A DNA stretch of 64,000 bases, taken from the NCBI RefSeq assembly GCF_964340395.1, contig NC_135553.1, positions 4,121,001-4,185,000 on the forward strand. Reading direction: 5' to 3'. The notes under the pieces are model-generated. The model was given only the letters and a program-made list of their open reading frames with translations. It searched no databases and was not told where the DNA came from. Below, piece after piece: positions 51,779 through 64,000 of this stretch (within the stretch, counting starts at the first letter, position 1; every line of letters begins with the position of its first letter). A program made the position numbers and the translations under genes. The stretch is from Glandiceps talaboti (lineage: Eukaryota; Hemichordata; Enteropneusta; Spengelidae).

Positions 51779-53102
51779 AACAGGGCTCTAAATTTTGTAT
51801 TCCTTGAGGCGGTCATTATCACTAGTTCAATATAATAGCATAACATATCTTACCAACACAGCAGGACATGACCAATTTAATATGCAAATTACGAATGACT
51901 GCCAAAGTACAAGTCAGCAAATTCAGCTTTAATAGAAAGATAAATGTTTGAAAATACTATATCGAAGGGAAAATCTATCAGACTGAGTATGTTTCACAAG
52001 CAAATATAAATTATTAATGTACATGTCTCTCGTTCAAAAAAGGCTTCCTGGAGAGCATAATTTAACACACACACACACACACACCAAAGTATCGGGAATT
52101 GAAGACAACATTATATATAATCACATGAACATGTACTACTTATTGCAAAATTAAAAGTTGAAAAATGTCTTGAAATAAATATGCATACCGAGGTATAAGT
52201 CAAATGCCACGGGGGGGGGGGAGGGGGGGCAATTGGAAATAATCATTTATTGGGAGACAATTATGACATCTCGCGTTGATATGTTGCGTCCAAACATCCA
52301 CCTTATGACACACAAGTAGGAATTCTAGTTTAAGGACTGTTTCTCGTGAAGAATCATTCCTATTCGCCCATTCAGAGTTCAATGATCCAGCCAGCATTTG
52401 TAATGATGATCTCCACTGCACTCTCTAGCTAGTAAAATGAGTCTCTCTCTCTAATATAAATTTCATTTCGCTATGGGCCCTAAGTACATCCTAGTATTAC
52501 CATGATACATTGTAATTGTCCAACACCACAATGATTTTCGCATAAAGGAACAGAGGAAGGTATAACACACTCCATCGATTACACAACCGGCCATGACCAT
52601 TCTGTAATAACATGTGGCAACGTTGTATAATACAAACAAATTTATTGGTCAGTTACGATGTCCATCTGTTCTGTTGATGGCACATTTCCACATGGTTATG
52701 ACTCAAAACATTTACCTCAGCGAACCAATCATGTACATGTAAATAAACACTGACTGTATAGAATCACACAACGCCAGACGTTTACGTCAACATATCGCCA
52801 TTCAATCCTTCCATAATTCGTTGTTTACCGTACAGTATGGGTTCATGATGGAAAGACAATTCCGTCGACACCAACTGAAAGCTTATGACTTGCTGTATGT
52901 GAAAGAGTACCAGAAATAGAATGTGATCTATCCTACTTCGATGTCGAAGGTTATGATTAGGCTTCGCTGTTATATCCTTAAACTACTACGACGACTGAAG
53001 ATTTTGGGTCGCAAAATGAGACATTTTTCGAATCAACGATCACAACACTTCTCATCCTAACTACTAACTTAGCAATGCTCGTATTGCATTTTACATTTGG
53101 TA

Positions 53103-53104
<2 letters not shown>

Positions 53105-53193
<89 letters not shown>

Positions 53194-53223
53194 GTAACAA
53201 TACTACTACTACTACTGCTACTG

Positions 53224-53273
<50 letters not shown>

Positions 53274-53303
53274 GCTGCTGCTACTACTACTATTACTACT
53301 ACG

Positions 53304-53351
<48 letters not shown>

Positions 53352-53423
53352 CAATAGCAGCAGCAACAACAACAACAACAACAAGAACAACAACAACAAC
53401 GAGAACAACAACAACAACAACAA
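53105..53423. repeat. compound trinucleotide array (ATC)n (CTA)n (AAC)n
   Basis: ATC units to about 53193, CTA/CTG units from 53201 to 53350, then CAG and CAA/AAC units to 53423. Low-complexity translations on both strands are artefacts. Confidence 0.97.
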
Positions 53424-54786
53424 CTGCCAGTGTGTGTAGATATCCATAATATTTAGGTTGTTGGTATAATTCTTTCCATAGCTTTCATATGGTATAACCG
53501 ATCTAAATTAGCATTTACAAAATCGGTTCAGTCACCCTTCAAACATCGAAAGAAAGAAAAGGTGCGATGGAATGACCATGGGTCAATTAATTCCAAAATA
53601 CAGAGGCCAAGTCTCATTGTTACCAGTACAAAAGGAAGACCATTAATTTTATATAGAGGCTGCCATTGAAATTCAATTTTCTAATGGCCCCACGATAATT
53701 ACAAATCATGTCTTTGCCAAAAACAAATGGAATCTTCAAATACATTGTACCTTGAGAATTTGTTAATGCATTTCAAAAAAAATCGGAAAGCTGCGGTGTG
53801 TCTGGTAGGACATATTCCTGATAAAAGAAATAATTATAGCTTGCCGAGTGGATATAATGATCATATTTAGTATATAGTAAGGGTTTGTTCGTAGTTCGTT
53901 GTGTTGGTGAAAAGCAAGAATACTATACCCCAGTAGGGAGTTTCAGTCGTCGTATTGTCCGCTGAATAAAGACGGAAGCCGGGGTTTCGAGACCAGTGTA
54001 GTGAGCTAGAGTTGGTTGATTGTCGTACGTTTTTTATGTATTAGACAGTATTATTGTACCAGTTACACATGAGTGGCTGGGCTCAGCGTAACCCGCGGTT
54101 TTCATCACGTGAAATAGAGTACCATGAATGGGAGGCAAGAACGACTTGCCCGGGCAGAGAACTCGTAAACGAATCGTGCGTGACCGAATATGAATCAGCG
54201 TCACGATTCTGCTTGAAGGACGTTCATTTTTTTTAAAGAAAAAAGAATAATCTTTGTGTAAAGATCGTCTGAGCTCTAAATTGTTTATAGTATTTGGATT
54301 TAGGAAAAAGTAATAAAGTTAATGGAGAAAACTACGCAAATTTACCGGTGCGTGTCCATGTCGGTGAGAGATACACACCAATGCGTCGTCATAATTCATG
54401 AATCATGTAGAGTTAACGCACTCAATTATCACTGTGTTACTGACATAAAGAATTAACGAGATTTTAATGCGATACAAATTCGAAAATTGACTCTAGAGCA
54501 GTTAGTGTCATAAACTACGAACATAGATCATCCCGTCCAATCGATACAAGGGAAGTTAGATATACCACTATCCACTACTATGTTGCTTTCTAAATCATGG
54601 TACTTGATAACTGACTAGTACATAGTTGTTTTCAGTGGCGTAAAATCAATCATATTACACATGTATGTTGTTGTTTTTCTTGCATTTCACATAATCGTGT
54701 ATGGTCAGCTTTGCAGAGCAGACACGTCACTGGTGAATAAATCGATTGATATACTATCATCTAGTTGCTAGCTTGAGATTGCAAGT

Positions 54787-54984
<198 letters not shown>

Positions 54985-55548
54985 CGAGGGTGAGATCCAG
55001 AAGGTAAACTGTTCCCATGCAACTTTTAAAAAGACAGAAAACTGCACCAAATGAAAATTAATAGGGCATGGCAAGCGTCAATCTCCTAAATTCAGTAGTG
55101 TCAAGAACTTTTCGTCGGTTATACATCAACCCCACTCATCTCCATAAACAACCGTTATCGCCCATCTCAGATTGTCCGAAGGGTCACATAAAGAAAACCT
55201 GATTTATAAAGTGAATACTTTCAGCATGACATCATAAGGTAAGACTATTGCCTGAAGTCTTGCACGTGTTCCAAAGTTGCTGGACTGTCACCTGGGCCGA
55301 GAACCTCTGCTTTTATATACATGTATACCCAGTGTGTACTACGACCTATGGTGTATTGTATGTGACCAAGACAATGAAATGGCAGAGAGAAAGGGGCGAG
55401 AGAAACCAATACACGCCCAGATAAACAATCAGTCAGCCCAGTCGCACAAATCCAAATATGCAAATTTGTGTTAAGAATTGGGCAAAATTAATTTTAAAAC
55501 AAATTTAACAAATCTTACTGCATAAAATAATTGAAAAAAGTTGATTGG

Positions 55549-55800
55549 AACAAAATGTTGTCTAGCTCAACAAAATGCTAGCAAACATTGCAGCTACATT
55601 TTATCGTCTGGCTCAAAAAAAGTCTTACAAACACTGTTACATTTTATCGTCTGACTAGACAAAAGTCTTACTAACATCGTTATAATTTATCGTCTGACTA
55701 GACAAAAGTCTTACTAACATCGTTACATTTTATCGTCTAACTAGACAAAAATCTTAACAAGCACCATTTACTTTCAACATCTGACCTAATAAAACACAAC
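55549..55800. repeat. 43-bp tandem repeat, four good and about two decayed units
   Basis: The anchor TTATCGTCTG (or a near match) recurs at 55601, 55644, 55687 and 55730, exactly 43 bases apart. Weaker units flank it. Confidence 0.88.
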
Positions 55801-57469
55801 ATTGCTACATTTTCAAACTAACATCATAGCCAAATCATATACATTGTAACAACTGAAATACATGCCGAATTCATATGTAACAATTGCACTTTAATTTCTG
55901 TCATGCCAAACGAAAGTTTATCAGTATTAATAAGATATTTTGTACAACATTTAGCAATATAATGTTCATAAGACATTTGTGCAGCCAGACAATAAAATGT
56001 AGCAAATTTAGGTAAGCACTGTTGTGGGACAATGTGAAGATTTGTTTCAGTTTAATGGACGCTTCCATTGAAAGATATGGAAAATTGGTGTTATTTTATT
56101 ATTAGTTTGCTGCTATGGTTACTTACACAAACCACTATATATGTGATCTATGTAGACTCATTTTTTTTCAAGACAGTAGTACTAGGTATACACACTTCCC
56201 TTGTAAATGTCACGCTTTCCCTTTAAATCGATTGTTTGAGACTCTTATATATCCTGTTACACTTTCTCTGACAACTCAATGAAGCATTCACACAGTAAAA
56301 TATCTCCAAAAAATTCCATTATTTAATGTTCCAATTTCCAGTCCTGTAGTGAGTGATATTCTTACAACGTGTGGTTTCCAGGGCAATAGATATGACAAGA
56401 TTTCTGAAATAATGCATTACTTTTTTAACGATTTAATAACCATGCAAGCTGTCGGCACACTGTAAGGAGAATAAATTCATTAACATGTCATATTGCAAAG
56501 CAAAGTGTTAAGATGACTACTTGAGAGGAAATCGACACATAAACTGTACTCACTCGCATCCATTGAGCAACTCAAAAACTCATTGATAACTCTGCCCCAC
56601 GTAATTATATATCTGCATCGTCTAATAGTCGGAACGATCAACTCTCGTAGGAAATGTACAAAAACGTAGTCCATTTCATGGCCGATAAGAAGCGTTAAAT
56701 TCAATTTGAGATTGGTAAACGGGAGAAAGATGGATAGAATGACAATCCTATTACACGACATTCTTCCCGGCCAATATCCATTTCTAAAGACGATTTTACT
56801 TGAGGCGACTTGAAATGTACAACGTATTGTTTATGAAATGTACAGATTGGAACATAGCTGGCGGAACTAAATTGCGGTCTCTGTGGTGTTATAAAAGGTT
56901 ACCAGCAAATCTATGATTTTAATTGTGTAAAGAGTAACAAATATGTCTTTTTCTCTGCTTTTTTATGTATACAGGTTACTGTGCAAGCCGCAATATTTGC
57001 GTTGTCAATATATTTTTAAGGGTTAGTGATGATAGCAGCAAATAGTAACTCAACGATTTTTGTAGAGCACGTTCGTAGACAGGAATGAATAAGCATTGAC
57101 GATTGTTGTACGTTTTTCTTTTTTTTCGCGGGTCACTGTGTCATTCACAAGAACATAATTAAGTATATGATGAGATGGCTTGGGCGAATACCGATTGAAA
57201 AATGACAGAAGTGACCCTCACGCCAAGGTCATTTTTGTAAAGCAAACGTTCTCTACAATGATTTTAAAAATACTGTTTACGAATAACTGCCCGTCTTTTC
57301 ATACTATACAAATCGGTGAGTAATACAGTCGGGATTAGGTTGGGTAATCGTGTGAAAAACGGGCCCCTTCAATAAAATGACTGAAAAAAAACTGTTCAAA
57401 TGAATCTATACAGAATGTATAGGCTTAAATGCATGTATAACCGAATTTGGAAATCAATTTATAAATCTA

Positions 57470-58615
57470 CTATGTACCGATATTGGCAGCAATGGCAACG
57501 TTTTCACACGTTACATCTTTTTGTTGTTCCAGGAGCTGGATGGTGAGATCGTACAAGTTCGATAGGTTGCTATCTCGACTGATCCAGCCGCTTAGATCAT
57601 TATACATACAGGGTGAAAGTTCGGTGTATTCTATCACACTGTCCTGCTGTTGACACATTGGATGGTCCGTCGAATGTACGTCGTAGTCGAACTCAGACGA
57701 TTGTTCGGTACTGTATGAAACTATTGAGCTTGCCGGCGAAGAGTCGACGTAATCCCGTGTTGTCATCTGGTACTCGATACCTACGTTATTACAGTCTGTT
57801 GGGGATTTAGGCAATGTTGGGTTATTATTGTCAGTTGTATCTTGACGATAGCAGTTGAGTCGTTCCTCGGAAAATATAGGTGTGAGTATGTCCGTAATTT
57901 CCTGGAAGTGCGGCCCACTGATGTCGACATCGTAAACAACTTCCGACGCCGTCGTCATTGGGGTTATTGTCGAATTTGACATAGATGAGGTTCTATTCAA
58001 TTTTGTCGATCGTTGCATGCTGTTATGACAGTAATTGTCATTTTGAGTTTGATAATAGGCAATATTTGCATGTGTTTGCGTATTAGAATGTCTGGGAGGC
58101 TTATAAACACAACTTGCATGTTGTTGCATAGTAGACCTCACTAACCTATCACTGTCTAATGCTGCGTAGGTCACGGTAGGCAAAGCTCGGCTTCGCTGTG
58201 GTTGTTTCTTATACACGCCGCCGTTTGCTCGGTCGCTGTATTGCCTGTCGTGTGAGTTCTTAATGCTAGGTCTGTCTCTGCATCCTATACTTTGCATCGT
58301 TGTTTGAACAGGTCGACCTTCAGCGGTATCTGTTGGAGTTTTCTCCTTTTCAATTTCTTTGGCTTCTGAGTTCTCCACAATCAATGTTGGAGTATCGTTC
58401 GTTACTACGGCTGTGCTGTATTTTTTACTCAGCTGTTTCTCGAGAAAACGACGATGGTTGACGTTGCGTTTCTTAGATCTCCCCTTCTTGGGTTTCTGTA
58501 AAGTCCTCATTATATGAGATGATGCGACGTTAACAAAAGTCAACAAATCTTTACCCTTATCCTGCATAGTTGTAGGTTGAGGAACAGGATATGTACCTCC
58601 AAGGAGAAAATTCAT
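57470..58615 (-). CDS. FAM181-like protein, 381 residues (intronless coding region)
   Basis: The N-terminal block 22-62 has Asp-Leu-Leu-Thr-Phe-Val-Asn-Val-Ala-Ser-Ser, then a basic Lys-Arg-Asn-Val-Asn-His-Arg-Arg-Phe-Leu and Lys-Gln-Leu. This is the pattern I recognise from vertebrate FAM181A/B, reported as TEAD-interacting nuclear proteins. The remaining 320 residues are low in structure, rich in Ser, Thr, Asn and Tyr, with several acidic patches, ending Ile-Gly-Thr. The ATG at 58615 is the first in the block. A good acceptor (TTTTTTATTACAG) lies just before it, so a non-coding 5' exon further upstream is likely. Predicted role: a transcriptional cofactor. The family match is by eye only and rests on the short block. 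Confidence 0.78.
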   Translation of the reverse strand: MNFLLGGTYPVPQPTTMQDKGKDLLTFVNVASSHIMRTLQKPKKGRSKKRNVNHRRFLEKQLSKKYSTAVVTNDTPTLIVENSEAKEIEKEKTPTDTAEGRPVQTTMQSIGCRDRPSIKNSHDRQYSDRANGGVYKKQPQRSRALPTVTYAALDSDRLVRSTMQQHASCVYKPPRHSNTQTHANIAYYQTQNDNYCHNSMQRSTKLNRTSSMSNSTITPMTTASEVVYDVDISGPHFQEITDILTPIFSEERLNCYRQDTTDNNNPTLPKSPTDCNNVGIEYQMTTRDYVDSSPASSIVSYSTEQSSEFDYDVHSTDHPMCQQQDSVIEYTELSPCMYNDLSGWISRDSNLSNLYDLTIQLLEQQKDVTCENVAIAANIGT

Positions 58616-61068
58616 GGTTTGGTTTTGAACAGGTTTTTTTCTGTAATAAAAAATGACCTTTGAGAATATGGAGAATTCTCTTCAATCTGTTGCAATGCCC
58701 AAGTTATGTTCTGACCTCCTAAGAGAATTTTAAAAAAATTTCCCCTACTCCTCTTATTTTAAACAAAGAGCCGTCTTTCAGTCACACAATCAACACGGAT
58801 ACATCAATAAAAAGTCCTGAAGCGTATCGAACATCTAAAGAAATTTGTACTTTTTTGAACTATTCACGCGTTACCTTCAGAAAACTGTCTTTTTGTCAGT
58901 GCCCAAGGTAAATCACCATGTCCAACAATAGTTTTCGTCGTCTTGTTCGACGTCCTGGATCAGTTTTTTTTCTTGTGCTAGCAATTGAGAATTCTTCTCC
59001 GCTTTCAAAAGTCAAATTTCGAAGGACTTAATATTCACGTCGAGTCACTTCAGCAGCTCCTCTTGGGTTGAATCTCAAAGCAGGCGACATGCAGGAAGGT
59101 ATATGCTCGTAACAAGAACACAGGCGAATCAGTTTGTTCCCATTACCAATACAAATCGGAGAACCACTATCGACGTCTCCCAACGGAATTGGTTGTCTTT
59201 TATTTCTTATGGACAATGTCCGTTATTCGGTTGACCTGATGATTTGAGCTGAGCAGATTTTTTAGCGATTGTGGCGCGGCCTCCCCGGTGCTTCACTGGT
59301 ATGTTGTCAACATGGTGTCGCGTACGTTCGTTCTACAGATGTGATCCCTGTCTACGCTTTCGACTGAACAACTGCTCCTTTCAGTTTTCTCTTTATATCG
59401 CTTCTCCTTTATATCCGTAATTTATCGCCCGATAATTGCACCATTGTACAGACGCACCTCGAAAACATCGCATCGCGACTGCTCTGTACACGAACAAGCT
59501 ATATACAGCATTGAATTGGGCTGCAAGCCAACTGTCTATAATGACCTTTCTCTCTACTGATTGGTCAGATCTCTGACCACGCCCATTGTCGTCAGGGAAT
59601 GGTGAAATCTGCAGGTGTGACATCACATGCGCCCACAAGGATGCGTCGAGTATTGATCAATTTACAAACACAAGTGTTGCCATTTCGTCAGATTTGCCTA
59701 AAATATATATCACTTTAAAAAAACAAACATTTAATATACAAATCGTTTTCCTTTAGATTTCTGGCCAGGCTTCATCTATTTTAGACTTAAATAATATAAA
59801 CTTGAAAAAATAATGATTTTGGCCCTAAATGTATATATTATGAATGTATGTTTGGGGTAAATGAGCATAATTCATTAAAGACTATTCCGAAGAACTTTCG
59901 ACGCTTACTATCATGACGTCATCGAACTAATTGCGTGCTGTGTTGATCAAATGTTTCATGAGCCACCTCTATATGTTTCCATAGTAAACATATATGATAT
60001 ATTAAAAGTTGATATTAATATGTAATCCTGCCAAACTTAAATATTCAAATACATATTTTCTCTAAGCGCCTCAGGTGTGGATATGCTACAATATAGGTAT
60101 CTTCGAGTTACGGATGGCTACATTCAAAATAAGGTACTGTCAAGGAGACGCTAGACATTGCAATAATAGTTTGTCTTTGTCGGGTTCTTTAGTTACAAAT
60201 CTCGACTTCGAAAATTGGATGATTGCCGCAGGTAGGACATTATCTTATTTTATACCAGTTTTAGAAAAAAAAACACAGTCATGACGTCTCCAGCTTTTTG
60301 TTTAGAAAACTGGTGGTACAATAGAAAGTGTATTACACAGCGGTCTCACTTTTACTGTAGAAGACATTGTGTAATAACATTCATGATCTAGAACGGGACT
60401 GAGGGAGTTGCAAGGCTTTATCTCCAACCAAAGTTATGAGGAAGGAGCTAATAGAAAGCGTTTTTACACCCGAGCGGTCATATTGGTTTGTCCTTGTCAG
60501 GCCGCTGTGGACAAGCGTCACGGCTATAAATTGGAGTGGTTACTTGTGAGATCGGTGGCACTAATTCAATGGAGGTACTCAGGCGAAAGATAGAGCCTCG
60601 ACGTAATGATAAAAATCGATGACTGTAAGCTGTTGTTAACCGGACATGTTGTGTTCGTTTTGGAGTGGTCCCAGAGGTGTTTAGAAACGTCTTATGTCGA
60701 GAGCCTCCGACACTTCACTCATTTTGTTTTCAGTTCCATGATAAGAACAGACATAGCTAAACTGAAAGTGCCTATTGGCGCCATTGATGGGTTGAGGTGT
60801 AATCACTTGACATTTTGTATATCCTTCTACACGTATTATTGCAACCTGAGTGAATGAATCGTTCATGTTTGGTATATTTTGATCACCGTTCGGCGTTTGT
60901 CTTGCTGTTGTTACCAATGTAACATTTAACTTTCGCTAAAGCCAGTAGTCGACTGACGAAGATTGAAAGAGGTTATGTGACTACACTGAATAAGAATAAA
61001 AGAATAAACTACATCTACCAAATAAGGGTCATACATATAGCAGTTAAGTTATATTATATACATATATG

Positions 61069-61156
<88 letters not shown>

Positions 61157-62751
61157 TATGTATGTATGTGTCTGTGCACCTGTATGTATGTATGTATGTA
61201 TGTATGTATGTATGTATGTATGTATGTATGTATGTATGTATGTATGTATGTATGTGTATGTATGTATGTATGTATGTATGTATGTATGTATGTATGTATG
61301 TATGTATGTGTGCGTGCGTGTGTGTGCCTGCCTGCCTGCCTGTCTGTCTGTCTGTCTGTCTGTCTAGATGGATGCATGCATAGATGTAGGTGATGTCTAT
61401 ACTTTAATGTGTGTGTATTATTTGTGTCATAAAAACGAAATATAATCCATTGTTAGATTCTAGATCCGAGTTAAAGAGTTAATAGTAAGTTTCTTCGATG
61501 TCTGAGGAAAAGCTCCATACTGAAAACATATCTGTTGTTGTTGTTGTTCGAATGTGAAGATGTTGTGTCATTAAAAATGGTGAATCCATTAGTTTTTTAT
61601 TATTATTTCTTTAATTCAGGCCACCAAGATGTCCCATAAAAATATAAATTTATGTTTTTATAGTTTTTTTTTATAGCTTTATCATAGGATGTGCGTTTTG
61701 ATCAAGGAAAGGTCGCAGACAATAGCTTTCGCTCCCCTCCATGGGGTAATTATACTAACAAGGCAAAAGAGTCAGTTCTCAAACAACAAATTAATCATGA
61801 ACTTTCTACTAGGTTTACACATCAATTTACAAATGCATATATATAATTTTGGTTTTTAGTGTTTGAATTATTTGTGTTGTCATAACTCATTATCTTGTTG
61901 GTGTACAGCCTTTGTTGCTCGGCAAAACTTTAAAATGTTTAACAAACTCAGAAGAAGAGTATAAACACATTTGCAAATTATGTACCAACTCTAAAACACA
62001 CAGGTTGTATGCATAGTATTACTCGCGCTAATAGTGGACCTGGTCACTAGTGTGAAATCAGAAATTCAATTCAAATCGTCGTTTGTTTTGCGTGTTTGAA
62101 ATGTTGACTGTCCCCCAAAACGTGCACTATGACATACCATAAATCAATTCGCCAAATAAAGTACATAACTCCGACATATTCTCTTATATCATTTTTAAAC
62201 AGACATAGGGCTTCCACTTTTCAGAGTTTGTGTGTATCATTCTCTGACATCTGTATTGGGGGGAAATTGAAGGTGTTGAATGATTAAAACAATAGAAGAT
62301 AAAGTTAAACATATACAAACTGTATGCCAATCTAACACTTGTGAACAGTTTCATATTACATCCAAATATTCAGGGGATGACTACGTTTAACATTACACCA
62401 ATTTGTGTCCTCTGTCCAGTGTCAGTAAATGCCACTAAACAAGTCATCTTGTCAAATTTTCCAAGCACCATACAGCATTTTGCAATTTGCAGGACTTGTT
62501 TTTTTTTTATATGTGGTGACCCTCTACCCTCTACCCTTGAGATTGATCTTGAAGCAGAAATTATAGCAGTTACTAGTCAGACCTGTGTTATAGTGATTCG
62601 ATTATTGACAGTGAATCCCACACGAATCTGATTTCCCATATAAAAATACTGCCTCGGGCCAAAATGTGGACGAAGTTGCCACAAGAGTATGACTTTGCAT
62701 TATAAGGAAAATGGTGGTTCACTAAATGTACGATTTACGACGATTGCTCTC
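58616..62751. other. upstream of the FAM181-like gene; no gene seen
   Basis: The stretch 59040-59640 is richer in CpG than its surroundings and may hold the first exon and promoter of the minus-strand FAM181-like gene. The rest is AT-rich. A microsatellite cluster lies at 61077-61364. Confidence 0.4.
61077..61364. repeat. compound microsatellite (TA)n (TATG)n (TGCC/TGTC)n
   Basis: TA from 61077 to 61151, TATG units from about 61158 to 61309 with a spacer near 61170-61180, then TGCC and TGTC units to 61364. Confidence 0.97.
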
Positions 62752-63114
62752 TAGGCCTAAACAAATAATTGTTTGGTTCCAGGTACCCGACCCCACCTAG
62801 TTTTTCACTGCTGACCCTAAACTTTGTTTTACGTATTCGAGGAAAAAATAATAAAATCGCAAAAACTGTGAAGTCTCACGAGAAATAGTGAATGCGGAAA
62901 CTGACAATATAAAACTACAATCTGTAATGCTGTACATCTGACAGGAAGAAAATAAACAACACGGACTCAGAGACCATTTTGAAACACAATGGAAGACCTG
63001 AACTAGACACTCACACATGAAAAAAATATAATAAAATAAAATAAAAAATCTACCTACCCCACCTATTCTAAAATTGAGCGTAATCAGAACCACATAATTT
63101 TTTATTAGGCCCTA
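62752..63114. mobile_element. MITE-like element, copy 2 (363 bp)
   Basis: Same sequence and orientation as 32889-33250. The ends are inverted: TAGGCCTAA followed by AATTGTTTGGTTCC on the left, and GGAACCACATAATT ... TTAGGCCCTA (near match) on the right. It is non-coding. Confidence 0.82.
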
Positions 63115-64000
63115 TCCAGTGAAGTCTGTGTTCGTATTTCGATTCGAGTTTTGGGTATGGACCTAAAACTACATGTATTTGACTTTAATTGGTCTAACCA
63201 GTCTAATTACTACCAAATCAGAAAGACTCTAGACTCTAGCGTTTCAATTCGGTGGCACCATGTTTCTTATATCTCACACCGCAGACACTGATAATTATAG
63301 CGGAAAAAACGTTGTGTGAGACATAAAAGACATCGAAACTCTATAGTCACTCTGTTTTGGTAGTACCAACTACGTACAGACAACTCGAAAGGATATGACA
63401 ATAACAAATTACAAAGTCGTCGTTTTATTCTGCGAAAATTTAACTGCTCGTGACCCTTTAAGGACTTATGTGTGACTGAAAGTTTACACTGTGGAACTCG
63501 AGAAAAGTGAAATTTCGCATCATATCAACTAGCTGAGAATTTTAGCAAAAGTGCACTCGAAAATCGTTTACTTCTAGAATCTGTTGTCATTTTACGGTTG
63601 TGAATGATATGAAATTAGAAGCGATAAAGAGGTAACTCGGAAATGTCATATTCAAAGTGATCGTGGGGTTCTTCATGTTATTGACAGTCATTTCAAGAGT
63701 TCATAAACATCGAGAAAGGGATGCAATAAATACCGAATTTCACAAATGACTAAAATACTTTACGAAGCCAGTTAACCGTTAACCTGAAAGAGACTGTGGC
63801 GTTGATCGACACAAATCTTACTAATAAATCTGCTGCATTTCATGATTGTTTTGATTTCTTATATCACCAAAAATCTCTCCGCTATAGCTTGATTTTCTTT
63901 GCATGAGCTATCATTATCTTAGCTGTGGGCGTTGTCAAATCCTTTACTTTGGAGCAAATAAATGTAGAAATGTTCTTTGTTTTCTAATATTTACAAAATG
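63115..64000. other. no gene seen
   Basis: AT-rich sequence with no open frame, splice pair or repeat that could be supported. Confidence 0.5.

Noticed and set aside
53091-53447. Long open frames of poly-Ile/Tyr/Thr (plus) and poly-Leu/Val/Ser/Asp (minus)
   Set aside because: Direct translation of the trinucleotide arrays, with no unique sequence at either end that suggests a protein.
53990-54236. Possible LTR end and primer-binding region
   Set aside because: An AATAAAG and a CpG-rich stretch are present, but no second LTR, no polymerase frame and no clear terminal dinucleotides.

Overview
This is animal genomic DNA. Coding exons are small, share phase 1 boundaries and have GT/AG splice sites. 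They encode extracellular modules (EGF, LDL-receptor class A, sushi, PAN/apple, laminin-G). The DNA is AT-rich and unusually full of microsatellites, foldback elements and a tRNA-derived SINE. This fits a marine invertebrate (cephalochordate, hemichordate or lophotrochozoan); the exact phylum cannot be read from the window. No bacterial operon, CRISPR array, rRNA or intact tRNA gene was seen.

Layout. (1) 1-3.4 kb, plus strand: the 3' end of a single-pass membrane protein with at least four EGF repeats, one per exon, then a transmembrane segment and a six-residue basic tail. (2) 4.3-6.2 kb, minus strand, tail-to-tail with the first: a compact four-exon gene predicted to make a 116-residue secreted protein with two EGF-like domains that share an extra cysteine. 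(3) 8.1-21.3 kb: a large inverted duplication. Each arm carries an intronless 424-residue Golgi-type carbohydrate sulfotransferase (plus 10763-12037, minus 17905-19179). The copies differ at 15 residues and converge across a 5.8-kb spacer. The arms end in matching ATACA/TGTAT-type pentanucleotide arrays. The spacer holds a second, smaller inverted pair (a foldback element), a promoter-fragment copy and a 250-bp tandem repeat. (4) 22.4-35.6 kb, minus strand: a secreted mosaic protein, in order signal peptide, PAN/apple, unassigned Cys-rich segment, EGF, two LDLa, two sushi, C-terminal laminin-G/pentraxin-like domain. All junctions from the Cys-rich exons to the stop codon join in frame; only the link to the first exon is unresolved. 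Its introns hold long microsatellites and a dead LINE 3' end. (5) 36-43 kb: gene-poor, one possible orphan exon. (6) 43.7-44.2 kb, minus: an intronless LRAT/HRASLS-type acyltransferase with His-His-Cys catalytic residues. (7) 49.7-50.0 kb, minus: a possible small secreted protein. (8) 51.6 kb: a tRNA-derived SINE. (9) 57.5-58.6 kb, minus: an intronless 381-residue protein whose N-terminal block resembles FAM181, vertebrate proteins reported to bind TEAD. (10) 59-64 kb: no gene recognised; holds the second copy of a 363-bp inverted-repeat element also present at 32.9 kb.

There is no shared pathway across the window. The extracellular and Golgi genes are independent units. The strongest unusual structure is the sulfotransferase inverted duplication.
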